Part shown: piece by piece, positions 13,700 through 20,454 of the stretch | How positions within the stretch are numbered: the first letter of the stretch is position 1 | Layout of the letters: the number at the start of each line of letters is the position of its first letter | Assembly (NCBI GenBank): GCA_902489965.1 | Contig: CABUCA010000038.1 | Coordinates: 1-20,454, forward strand | Reading direction: 5' to 3' | Origin: an uncultured Collinsella sp. | GTDB taxonomy: Bacteria; Actinomycetota; Coriobacteriia; Coriobacteriales; Coriobacteriaceae | DNA length: 20,454 nucleotides | Program-made: the position numbers and the translations under genes | The notes under the pieces: generated by a model | Database searches by the model: none | Seen by the model: only the letters and a program-made list of their open reading frames with translations | What the model was told of the DNA's origin: nothing

Positions 13700-14806
13700 A
13701 TGACCATGTTCGCACGCGATCTTTCCGTCGCGCACTACCGCAGCTTCGATAGTTATCGCCTTGCCCTGGACGAGGGCGTGACGATACTTGCGGGACCCAA
13801 CGCGGCGGGAAAGACCAATCTCATAGAGGCGCTGCAGCTGCTGACGAGCGGCGCCTCGTTTAGACATCCGACCGCAGCCGAGCTCGTCCATGATGGCGTG
13901 GGCTCGTGCAAGGTCGAGCTGAGGCTCGAGGGCGACGGCCGCGTGCTTGATATGGGATTGAGCGTGGAGGACGGTAAGCGCTCGTTTAGCCGCAACGGCA
14001 AGAGGTGCTCTGCCGCCGGTGTGCGCGGGGCTCTGCCGAGCGTGCTGTTTTGCCCCGACCATCTGGACATGGTTAAGCGAGGCGCCAGTGTGCGCCGCGC
14101 CGCCCTCGATGACTTTGGCATGCAGCTGAGCGCACGTTATGCCGATCTTGCGAGCACCTATGGACGCTGCGTGACCCAGCGTAACGCCCTGCTCAAGGAG
14201 ACCTGGTGCTGTCGCGAGATGCTCGGCGCGTGGAACGATTCGATTGCCCGCGCGGGCTCGGCCCTGCTTGTGCACCGGTTGGCCCTGCTCGACCGGCTGG
14301 CGGGCCATGTGCACACTGCCTACGGGCAAGTGGCATCCGGTGAGGCTGCCAACGTGACCTATACGTCCACGCTGGGGGATTTGCCCCAGGTCGATGATCG
14401 CGAAGAGCTGAAGGGCTGGGCGTACGAGCGCATGCTGGCTGCCCTTGATGAGCACGCCGACGAGGAAATTCGCCGCGGCGTGACGTTGGTGGGACCGCAT
14501 CGCGATGAGATTGAGTTTACCGTGGCGGGTCGCTCCGCCCGTTCATTTGCCAGCCAAGGTCAGCAGCGAACGTTGGTTCTGGCCTGGAAGGTGGCGGAGG
14601 TGGCCGTGGCTCGCGATGTCCTGGGCACCGCCCCGTTGCTGCTTTTGGACGACGTGATGAGCGAGCTCGACGGCGAACGCCGCGGTGCTTTTCTGCGGCT
14701 GATCGGCGATGATATCCAGACGGTCATAACCACGACCAACCTGGGGTATTTTACCGATGACCTGCTTGATCGAGCCAAGGTGGTGAGCATGGGTGAGACG
14801 TGCTAA
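13700..14806 (+). CDS. recF: DNA replication and repair protein RecF
   Basis: RecF is an SMC-like ATPase that helps load RecA at gaps and aids fork recovery. The 368-residue protein has Walker A GPNAAGKT at 32-39, the ABC-type signature in FASQGQQRTLVLAWK (283-297) and Walker B LLLLDDVMSELD (313-324). GPHRDE at 265-270 replaces the more common GPHRDD. Two nearby ATGs (13700 and 13706) could start it and neither has a clear ribosome site, so translation is probably coupled to dnaN. Its end overlaps the DUF721 gene by 14 nt. Confidence 0.96.
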   Translation: MTMFARDLSVAHYRSFDSYRLALDEGVTILAGPNAAGKTNLIEALQLLTSGASFRHPTAAELVHDGVGSCKVELRLEGDGRVLDMGLSVEDGKRSFSRNGKRCSAAGVRGALPSVLFCPDHLDMVKRGASVRRAALDDFGMQLSARYADLASTYGRCVTQRNALLKETWCCREMLGAWNDSIARAGSALLVHRLALLDRLAGHVHTAYGQVASGEAANVTYTSTLGDLPQVDDREELKGWAYERMLAALDEHADEEIRRGVTLVGPHRDEIEFTVAGRSARSFASQGQQRTLVLAWKVAEVAVARDVLGTAPLLLLDDVMSELDGERRGAFLRLIGDDIQTVITTTNLGYFTDDLLDRAKVVSMGETC

Positions 14807-15356
14807 TTACGAGCGCGAGAGCGAAACGGTTGCCTTCAGTGGATTTTTGAACGCAGAGCGTCAGCGCATCCTGGCGGCCGCGACACCTGAGCGCCGCGCG
14901 CAGATGGAGGCTGCCGAGGAGTCGCGCGCGGTCTATCGCGCGTGGAACGCGGTGTGCTCGGGCACGCGCGAGGGGCGGCATGTGACGGGCTTGCGCTACC
15001 TGCCCGAGTCCAATGAGCTGCTGGTATATCTCGATTCGCCCTCGTGGACGCAGGAAATGACGCTGTTGCGCGAGATCATCCGCGCGCGCATGGAGCGCGC
15101 CGGTGCGCATGTGGACGGCCTGGTGTTCAAAACCACCGCGCCGGGTCACACGCCGCCCGCCGCCAAGCAGCGCCTGCGCCCGGCGACGACCGAGCGCCCG
15201 CCGGCCCCGCACGCCGACCTAAGTGAGGCCGAGCGCACCGAGATTGAGCGCCAAGTGGCGCCCATCGAAGACCAAAAACTGCGCGAGGCCCTCGAGAATG
15301 CCATGAGAGCCAGTGCCGAGTGGGCCAAGGGCGTAGAAAGCAAAAAAGAGCCTTAA
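14793..15356 (+). CDS. DUF721 / DciA-like protein (probable replicative helicase loader or operator)
   Basis: The 187-residue protein has the DUF721 core at about 48-112: YRAWNAVCSG...HVTGLRYLPESNELLVYLDSPSWTQEMTLL...VDGLVFKT. The tryptophan, the hydrophobic strand and the SxxWxxEM motif fit the family. DciA proteins assist loading of the DnaB helicase in bacteria that lack DnaC or DnaI, and in actinobacteria a DUF721 gene commonly sits between recF and gyrB, as here. The C-terminal 70 residues are Pro-rich, then charged and probably flexible. The start is GTG at 14793, overlapping the recF end by 14 nt, with AAGGTGGTGAG just upstream. The family call is fairly sure; the loader role is inferred. 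Confidence 0.85.
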   Translation: MRRANYERESETVAFSGFLNAERQRILAAATPERRAQMEAAEESRAVYRAWNAVCSGTREGRHVTGLRYLPESNELLVYLDSPSWTQEMTLLREIIRARMERAGAHVDGLVFKTTAPGHTPPAAKQRLRPATTERPPAPHADLSEAERTEIERQVAPIEDQKLREALENAMRASAEWAKGVESKKEP

Positions 15357-15382
15357 ATCGCATCTGGTGGCCTTGTAGAGCC

Positions 15383-15412
15383 AAATACCCTCGTTCCCGA
15401 GGGTATTTTTTT
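15383..15412 (+). terminator. rho-independent terminator after the dnaN-recF-DUF721 unit
   Basis: AAATACCCTCG and CGAGGGTATTT form a perfect 11-bp stem with a TTCC loop, continuing into a run of T residues. It lies 27 nt after the DUF721 stop and 49 nt before the gyrB start, so gyrB needs its own promoter. Only a weak TTTACG-17 bp-TACACA candidate is visible in between. Confidence 0.92.
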
Positions 15413-15461
15413 ACGATAAACTAGTAAGGCTGTACACATTTTCTTGACTGAAGGAGGACGT

Positions 15462-17492
15462 GTGGCAAACGAAAACGATTACGATGGCGGCGAGATTAAG
15501 ATTCTCGAAGGTCTCGAGGCCGTTCGTAAGCGCCCGGGCATGTATATCGGCTCGACGAGCGCCAGCGGTCTGCATCACCTGGTGTGGGAGATCGTTGACA
15601 ACTCCGTCGACGAGGCCATGGCCGGTTTCTGCACCGAGATCCAGGTGACGGTCCACGCCGACAACTCCATCACGGTCGTCGACAACGGGCGCGGCATCCC
15701 CGTCGACGAGCACCCTGTTAAAAAGATCCCGACGCTCGAGGTCGTCATGACGATCTTGCACGCCGGCGGTAAGTTCGATAACTCGGCCTATAAGGTTTCG
15801 GGCGGCCTGCACGGCGTTGGCATCTCCGTCGTCAACGCACTGTCCAAGCGCGTGGTCGTTCAGGTTCGTCGCGACGGCAACACCTACGAGATGGAGTTCT
15901 CGCGCGGCAAGACCGTTAAGAAGATGGAGGTCGTGGGCACCTCGGATTCGACGGGCACCACCGTCACCTTCTGGCCCGACGACGAGATCTTCGAGACCTG
16001 CATCTACGATTTCGATACGCTGCACAACCGTCTGCAGGAGACGGCGTTCCTCAATAAGAACCTCAAAATCGTGCTGACCGACGAGCGCGAGGCGACTCCC
16101 CATGTGGAGGAGTTTTGCTACGAGGGCGGCATCATCGACTTCGTCAAGTTCCTCAATGAGGGCAAGGACGTCCCCGAGGCCTTTAAGGAGCCTATCTACA
16201 TCGAGGGCAAATCGGACCCGGACGCACCTGTGGCCAAGATGGGCGAGGTCGAGGTTTCCCTGCAGTGGAATAGCGGTTACGGCGAGAACGTCATGTCGTT
16301 TGCCAACGACATCTACACCCCCGAGGGCGGCATGCACCTTGAGGGCTTCCGCACCGCGCTCACCCGCGTGATCAACGACTACGCGCGCAAGCAGAACCTG
16401 CTCAAGGAAAAAGACGCCAACCTGACCGGCGACGATGTACGCGAGGGCCTTTCGGCCGTTATCTCGGTCAAGCTGCCCGACCCGCAGTTTGAGGGCCAGA
16501 CCAAGGCCAAGCTCGGTAGCTCCTATATGCGCGCGCTCACGCTCAAGATCGTGACCGACGGCCTCGCCGATTACTTGGAGGAGCATCCCAAGCCCGCTCG
16601 CGAGATCGTCAAGAAGGCGCAACAGGCCTGCAAGGCGCGCAACGCCGCCCGCAAGGCGCGCGAGGCGACCCGCCGCAAGAGCCTGCTCGAGACGGCGTCC
16701 CTGCCCGGTAAGCTCGCCGACTGCTCGGTGCGCGATGCCGAGCTGACCGAGCTCTTCATTGTAGAGGGCGACTCGGCAGGCGGTTCGGCCAAGGACGGCC
16801 GCCGCCGAGACATCCAGGCGATTCTGCCCCTGCGCGGCAAGATTTTGAACGTCGAACGCGTTGGTGACCATCGCGCGTTCTCGAGTGACACCATCCAGTC
16901 GCTGATTACCGCGATCGGTTGCGGCGTCACGACGAGTGCCGGCGACGGCGGCGATTTCGATATCACCAAGGCGCGCTACCACAAGATCATCATCATGACC
17001 GATGCAGACGTCGACGGCGCGCATATCCGCATCCTGCTGCTGACGTTCTTCTACAAGTACATGCGTCCGCTGATCGATGCCGGCTACGTCTATGTTGCCT
17101 GCCCGCCCATCTTTGGCATTAAGGTGCGCAACAAGATCCACTACGTGTATCCCAACGGCCGCCAGCCCGAAGACGAGATCCTGCGCGACACCATCCAGAG
17201 CCTGGGCCTGAACCCCGACGATAACGACGAGGACGGCAAGGCCAAGGACGGCAAGATCACCAAAAAGCGCAAGGGCTATACCGTCCAGCGCTACAAGGGC
17301 CTGGGCGAGATGGACCCCAAGCAGCTTGCCTCGACGACGATGGACCCCAAGACCCGCATCCTGCAGCGCGTGTCGATCGAGGACGCCGTGGTGGCAGACC
17401 GCGCCGTGCGCGAGCTGATGGGTTCCGAGGTCGGCTATCGCCGCGAGTACATTGAAAAACACGCCCACGACGCACGATTCTTGGATGCCTAA
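15462..17492 (+). CDS. gyrB: DNA gyrase subunit B
   Basis: GyrB supplies the ATPase and metal-binding TOPRIM parts of gyrase, which introduces negative supercoils. In the 676-residue protein the GHKL ATPase shows E43 and N47 in WEIVDNSVDEA, DNGRG at 74-78 and GGLHGVG at 114-120, with QTKAKLGS near 346. The TOPRIM domain has EGDSAGG at 435-441 and DADVDG at 514-519. GRRRDIQAILPLRG stands where many GyrBs have GRDRRFQAILPLRG, a mild variation. The start is GTG (15462) with GAAGGAGG 5 nt upstream; an in-frame TTG at 15444 precedes the ribosome site and is rejected. The gene lacks the 170-residue insertion of proteobacterial GyrB. Confidence 0.97.
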   Translation: MANENDYDGGEIKILEGLEAVRKRPGMYIGSTSASGLHHLVWEIVDNSVDEAMAGFCTEIQVTVHADNSITVVDNGRGIPVDEHPVKKIPTLEVVMTILHAGGKFDNSAYKVSGGLHGVGISVVNALSKRVVVQVRRDGNTYEMEFSRGKTVKKMEVVGTSDSTGTTVTFWPDDEIFETCIYDFDTLHNRLQETAFLNKNLKIVLTDEREATPHVEEFCYEGGIIDFVKFLNEGKDVPEAFKEPIYIEGKSDPDAPVAKMGEVEVSLQWNSGYGENVMSFANDIYTPEGGMHLEGFRTALTRVINDYARKQNLLKEKDANLTGDDVREGLSAVISVKLPDPQFEGQTKAKLGSSYMRALTLKIVTDGLADYLEEHPKPAREIVKKAQQACKARNAARKAREATRRKSLLETASLPGKLADCSVRDAELTELFIVEGDSAGGSAKDGRRRDIQAILPLRGKILNVERVGDHRAFSSDTIQSLITAIGCGVTTSAGDGGDFDITKARYHKIIIMTDADVDGAHIRILLLTFFYKYMRPLIDAGYVYVACPPIFGIKVRNKIHYVYPNGRQPEDEILRDTIQSLGLNPDDNDEDGKAKDGKITKKRKGYTVQRYKGLGEMDPKQLASTTMDPKTRILQRVSIEDAVVADRAVRELMGSEVGYRREYIEKHAHDARFLDA

Positions 17493-17499
17493 TCCCTGC

Positions 17500-17598
17500 G
17501 GCTTTCCCAGCCACCGCACCTTCGCCCTCAATCGTCGGTCGCGTACCCAAGTACGCTTCCCTCCTCTTTCGGACGAATCTGCGGCACCTGGAAAAGCC
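17500..17598. repeat. 99-bp imperfect inverted repeat between gyrB and gyrA
   Basis: The outer arms GGCTTTCCCAG and CTGGAAAAGCC pair with one mismatch. Inside them CCGCA/TGCGG and TTCG.CC/GG.CGAA pair, and the centre is a perfect GCGTAC-CCAA-GTACGC hairpin (17541-17556). The nested symmetry is centred at about 17549. There is no T-tract. It could be a dispersed REP-like element or a structured mRNA spacer. It fills most of the 155-nt gyrB-gyrA gap. Confidence 0.7.
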
Positions 17599-17647
17599 GT
17601 CTCCGTGGTAGGGAACTAATGGACCACGCAAACCATGAGGAGGTAAC

Positions 17648-20386
17648 GTGGCAGACGATATCAACAATAACGAGGGTATGGACGAGGCCGGCGATGCCGG
17701 TATGCCCGATGATCTGAAGCGCCTGCTTGCCCGTGCTGAGCAGGGCGAGGACGGCGATCCGGACGCCTATAACCCCGATGCCGATGATGATGAGGAAGAA
17801 GACGACGCCGAGCTCGAGGAGAGCTTTGGCGAAGTCGATCGCGGCGCCTCGGCCGGCGAGGATATCAACGGCGGCCAGCTCCAGATTTCGGAGTTCGGTC
17901 GCGAGATGAAGCAGTCGTTTATCGAGTATTCGATGTCGGTCATCACGGCGCGCGCCCTGCCGGACGTGCGCGACGGCTTAAAGCCGGTGCACCGCCGCAT
18001 CCTGTACGCGATGAACGAGAGCGGCATCTACCCCAACCGCCCGCACAAGAAGTCGGCGTGGACGGTCGGCGAAGTTATCGGTAAGTACCACCCGCACGGT
18101 GACTCTGCGGTCTACGAGGCCATGGTCCGCCTGGCACAGTGGTTCTCCATGCGCACGCCGCTCATCGACGGTCATGGCAACTTCGGTAACATCGACGGCG
18201 ACGGCGCGGCGGCCATGCGTTACACCGAGAGCCGCCTGGCAAAGCCCGCCATGGAACTGCTGCGCGACCTGCAGAAGGATACCGTCGACTGGCAGCCCAA
18301 CTACGACGAATCGCTCGCCGAGCCCGTGGCGCTGCCTGCGCGCTTCCCCAACCTGCTGGTCAACGGCAGCCAGGGCATCGCCGTCGGCATGGCCACCAAC
18401 ATCGCCCCGCACAACCTCACCGAGGCGATTGAGGCCACCTGCTACCTGATCGACAACCCCGACGCCACCGTCGACGAGCTCATGCAGATCATGCCCGGTC
18501 CGGACTTCCCCACCGGCGCCATCATCATGGGCAGCGCCGGCATTAAGCAGAGCTACGAGACCGGCCGCGGCTCCATTACCGTGCGTGCCAAGGCACACGT
18601 GGAGTCCACCAAGACCGGCCGCAGCCGCCTGGTCTTTACCGAGATTCCCTACATGGTCAACAAGGGCACCCTGCAGGAGAAGATCGCCCAGCTTGTCAAC
18701 GACAAGCGCATCGAGGGTATCTCGGATATGCGCGATGAGTCCAACCAGAAGGGCATCCGTCTGGTTATCGAGCTCAAGAAGGGCGTCATTCCGCAGGTCG
18801 TGCTCAACAACCTGTATAAGTACACCTCGCTGCAGACGACCTTTGGCGCCAACAACCTGGCGCTCGTCAACGGCGTTCCCAAATGCCTGAGCCTGCGTGA
18901 GATGCTGCAGCACTACATCGACCACCAGGTCGACGTCGTCACTCGCCGCACCCGCTTCGACCTTAAGAAGGCCCAAGCCCGCGCGCATATCCTCGAGGGT
19001 TATCTTATGGCTCTCGACCATATCGACGAGGTCATTAGCATCATCCGCTCCTCGCAGACCGACTCCGAGGCCAGCAGCCGCTTGATCGAGCGCTTTGGCT
19101 TTACGCCCGAGCAGACCACGGCCATCCTCGAGATGAAGTTGCGCCGCCTGACCGGCCTGGAGCGCGACAAGATCCAAGAAGAGTTGGACGGCCTGCGCCG
19201 CGCCATCGCCTACTACGAGGACCTGCTGGCGCATGAGGAGAAGATCCTGGGCGTCATCAAGGAAGAGATGCGCGAGATCTCCAAGAAGTTCGGCGACAAG
19301 CGCCGCACCGAGATCAGCCAGGTTGAGAAGGACCTGGATGTCGAGGACCTCATCGCCGACGAGGATATGGTCGTGACCATCACCCACACCGGCTACGTTA
19401 AGCGTATCCCGGTGGCCGCCTACCGTGCCCAAAAGCGCGGTGGCAAGGGCGTGTCGGGCGTCAACCTCAAAGAGGACGACGTTATCGATGAGATGTTCAT
19501 CGCGTCCACGCACGAGTACGTGCTGTTCTTCTCGAGCAAGGGCAAGGTCTATCGCCTGAAGGTGCACGAGCTGCCGGTGGGTACGCGCCAGGCGCGCGGT
19601 ACCGCGATCGTCAACCTGCTGCCCTTCGAGGAAGGCGAGAAGATCGCGAGCGTCATCAGCTGCCGCGAGTTCCCGGCCGACGAGTACCTGATGTTTGCCA
19701 CCAAGAGCGGCATGGTCAAGAAGACCGTGATGAGCGCATATGACCGCAGCCGTCGCGACGGCCTGATCGCTATCAACCTGCGTGACGACGACGCGCTGCT
19801 GAACGTGCGCCGCGTGCGCGAGGGCGACAAGATTATCCTGGCCACCACCGCGGGCAAGGCGATCATGTTCTCCGAGGAGCAGGTACGCGCTACCGGCCGC
19901 GATACCAGCGGCGTTCGCGGTATCGGTATGAAGGACGGCGTGAGCGTTCTGGGCATGGAAGTCACTAACGGCAACGGCGATCTGTTCGTCATCACCGAGC
20001 GCGGCTACGGCAAGCGCACGCCGGTTGCGGACTACCCGGAGCAGAATCGCGGCGGCCAGGGCGTCTACACCATCCAAATGACCGAGCGTAAGGGTAACCT
20101 CGCGGCCATGAAGACGGTGGGCCCGCAGCACGAGCTGTTCATCGTGACGGAGGGTGCGACGGTCATTCGCGTCAAGACCGACGAGATCAGCCAGACTGGC
20201 CGCGCCACCCAGGGCATCAAGATGATGACCGTCGACGACAGCGACCGCATCTGCGCCGTAGCCCGCATGACGGCCGCCAAAGAGAAGCCCGAGGGCGAAG
20301 GTGTCGAGGCCGCAGCCGATACCGAAGAGGCCCCAGTCGACCTAGGCGACGGCAACGACATGCCAGAGGATCTCCTCGACGAGTAA
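17648..20386 (+). CDS. gyrA: DNA gyrase subunit A
   Basis: GyrA carries the breakage-reunion centre and DNA-wrapping domain of gyrase. In the 912-residue protein the catalytic tyrosine is Y192 (AAAMRYTESRL), equivalent to E. coli Y122. The quinolone region reads GKYHPHGDSAVYEAMVR with S153 and E157 at the two main positions, the wild-type-like state. The GyrA box is QKRGGKG at 595-601, followed by a six-bladed C-terminal domain. Relative to E. coli it has about 70 extra N-terminal residues, strongly acidic (a DDDEEEDDAELEE stretch), but lacks the tower insertion of proteobacteria. The tail is also acidic. The start is GTG at 17648 with GAGGAGG about 5 nt upstream. It is likely co-transcribed with gyrB. 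Confidence 0.97.
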   Translation: MADDINNNEGMDEAGDAGMPDDLKRLLARAEQGEDGDPDAYNPDADDDEEEDDAELEESFGEVDRGASAGEDINGGQLQISEFGREMKQSFIEYSMSVITARALPDVRDGLKPVHRRILYAMNESGIYPNRPHKKSAWTVGEVIGKYHPHGDSAVYEAMVRLAQWFSMRTPLIDGHGNFGNIDGDGAAAMRYTESRLAKPAMELLRDLQKDTVDWQPNYDESLAEPVALPARFPNLLVNGSQGIAVGMATNIAPHNLTEAIEATCYLIDNPDATVDELMQIMPGPDFPTGAIIMGSAGIKQSYETGRGSITVRAKAHVESTKTGRSRLVFTEIPYMVNKGTLQEKIAQLVNDKRIEGISDMRDESNQKGIRLVIELKKGVIPQVVLNNLYKYTSLQTTFGANNLALVNGVPKCLSLREMLQHYIDHQVDVVTRRTRFDLKKAQARAHILEGYLMALDHIDEVISIIRSSQTDSEASSRLIERFGFTPEQTTAILEMKLRRLTGLERDKIQEELDGLRRAIAYYEDLLAHEEKILGVIKEEMREISKKFGDKRRTEISQVEKDLDVEDLIADEDMVVTITHTGYVKRIPVAAYRAQKRGGKGVSGVNLKEDDVIDEMFIASTHEYVLFFSSKGKVYRLKVHELPVGTRQARGTAIVNLLPFEEGEKIASVISCREFPADEYLMFATKSGMVKKTVMSAYDRSRRDGLIAINLRDDDALLNVRRVREGDKIILATTAGKAIMFSEEQVRATGRDTSGVRGIGMKDGVSVLGMEVTNGNGDLFVITERGYGKRTPVADYPEQNRGGQGVYTIQMTERKGNLAAMKTVGPQHELFIVTEGATVIRVKTDEISQTGRATQGIKMMTVDDSDRICAVARMTAAKEKPEGEGVEAAADTEEAPVDLGDGNDMPEDLLDE

Positions 20387-20423
20387 GTGGTCCTCTCCGG
20401 TCAAAACATCAGACCCCATATAT

Positions 20424-20451
20424 CGGCGGCGATCGACTTCATATGCCGCCG
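20424..20451. other. GC-rich hairpin at the window edge
   Basis: CGGCGGC and GCCGCCG can form a 7-bp stem around a 14-nt loop. No T-tract is visible before the window ends, so it cannot be called a terminator. It may be the start of another structured element. Confidence 0.25.
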
Positions 20452-20454
20452 GGC

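Noticed and set aside
12333..13715. Long antisense frame over dnaN
   Set aside because: A shadow of dnaN that also crosses the AT-rich origin segment; composition is not protein-like.
15411..17531. Very long open frame antisense to gyrB (about 700 codons)
   Set aside because: It mirrors gyrB codon bias in GC-rich DNA and reads as low-complexity His/Asp/Val/Leu-rich protein without a ribosome site or known motif.
17978..20131. Very long open frame antisense to gyrA
   Set aside because: Same shadow effect; no start signal and no family motif.

Overview
This window is a bacterial replication-origin region. Gene order and content resemble Coriobacteriia (Actinomycetota), and from memory Collinsella-like genomes fit best. 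That assignment is inference: no rRNA is present and no search was run. Supporting signs are a moderately high GC content, the order rpmH-rnpA-yidD-yidC-jag-rsmG-parA-parB on one side and dnaA-dnaN-recF-DUF721-gyrB-gyrA on the other, frequent GTG starts, and a DnaQ-DinG fusion.

Layout, left to right. (1) Positions 1-2535, minus strand: ddl, followed with a 7-nt overlap by a DnaQ-exonuclease/DinG-helicase gene that runs off the left edge. (2) 2621-3673, plus strand: rlmN, divergent from ddl. (3) 3711-3843: two strong terminator hairpins, one closing each converging transcription unit. (4) 3872-6686, minus strand: rsmG, parA, parB and a small membrane-protein gene. Three perfect parS sites, spaced exactly 39 bp apart, lie between rsmG and parA. 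This segment is clearly more AT-rich than the rest. (5) 6733-8911, minus strand: rpmH, rnpA, yidD, yidC and jag, with a strong sigma70-type promoter before rpmH and a strong terminator after jag. (6) About 9014-12587: the origin. It is split by two genes: an unusual protein with a GHKL ATPase domain, a Gln/Pro-rich linker and a winged helix, and then dnaA. DnaA-box-like sequences (TTTTCAACA family) lie on both sides and also inside the linker-coding sequence. A DnaA-trio-like element and an AT-rich unwinding region precede dnaN. (7) 12588-15356, plus strand: dnaN, recF and a DciA-like DUF721 gene, closed by a terminator. (8) 15462-20386, plus strand: gyrB and gyrA, separated by a 99-bp imperfect inverted repeat.

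How it works together. Genes on both sides are mostly read away from the origin (rlmN is the exception). Initiation (DnaA, DnaN, DciA-like loader), repair (RecF), supercoiling (GyrAB) and segregation (ParA, ParB, parS) are all encoded within 15 kb.

The best candidate for something undescribed is the GHKL ATPase/winged-helix gene sitting 15 nt upstream of dnaA inside the split origin. Next come an apparently shifted DnaA-box sequence paired with altered DnaA recognition-helix residues, and the small membrane protein translationally coupled to parB.
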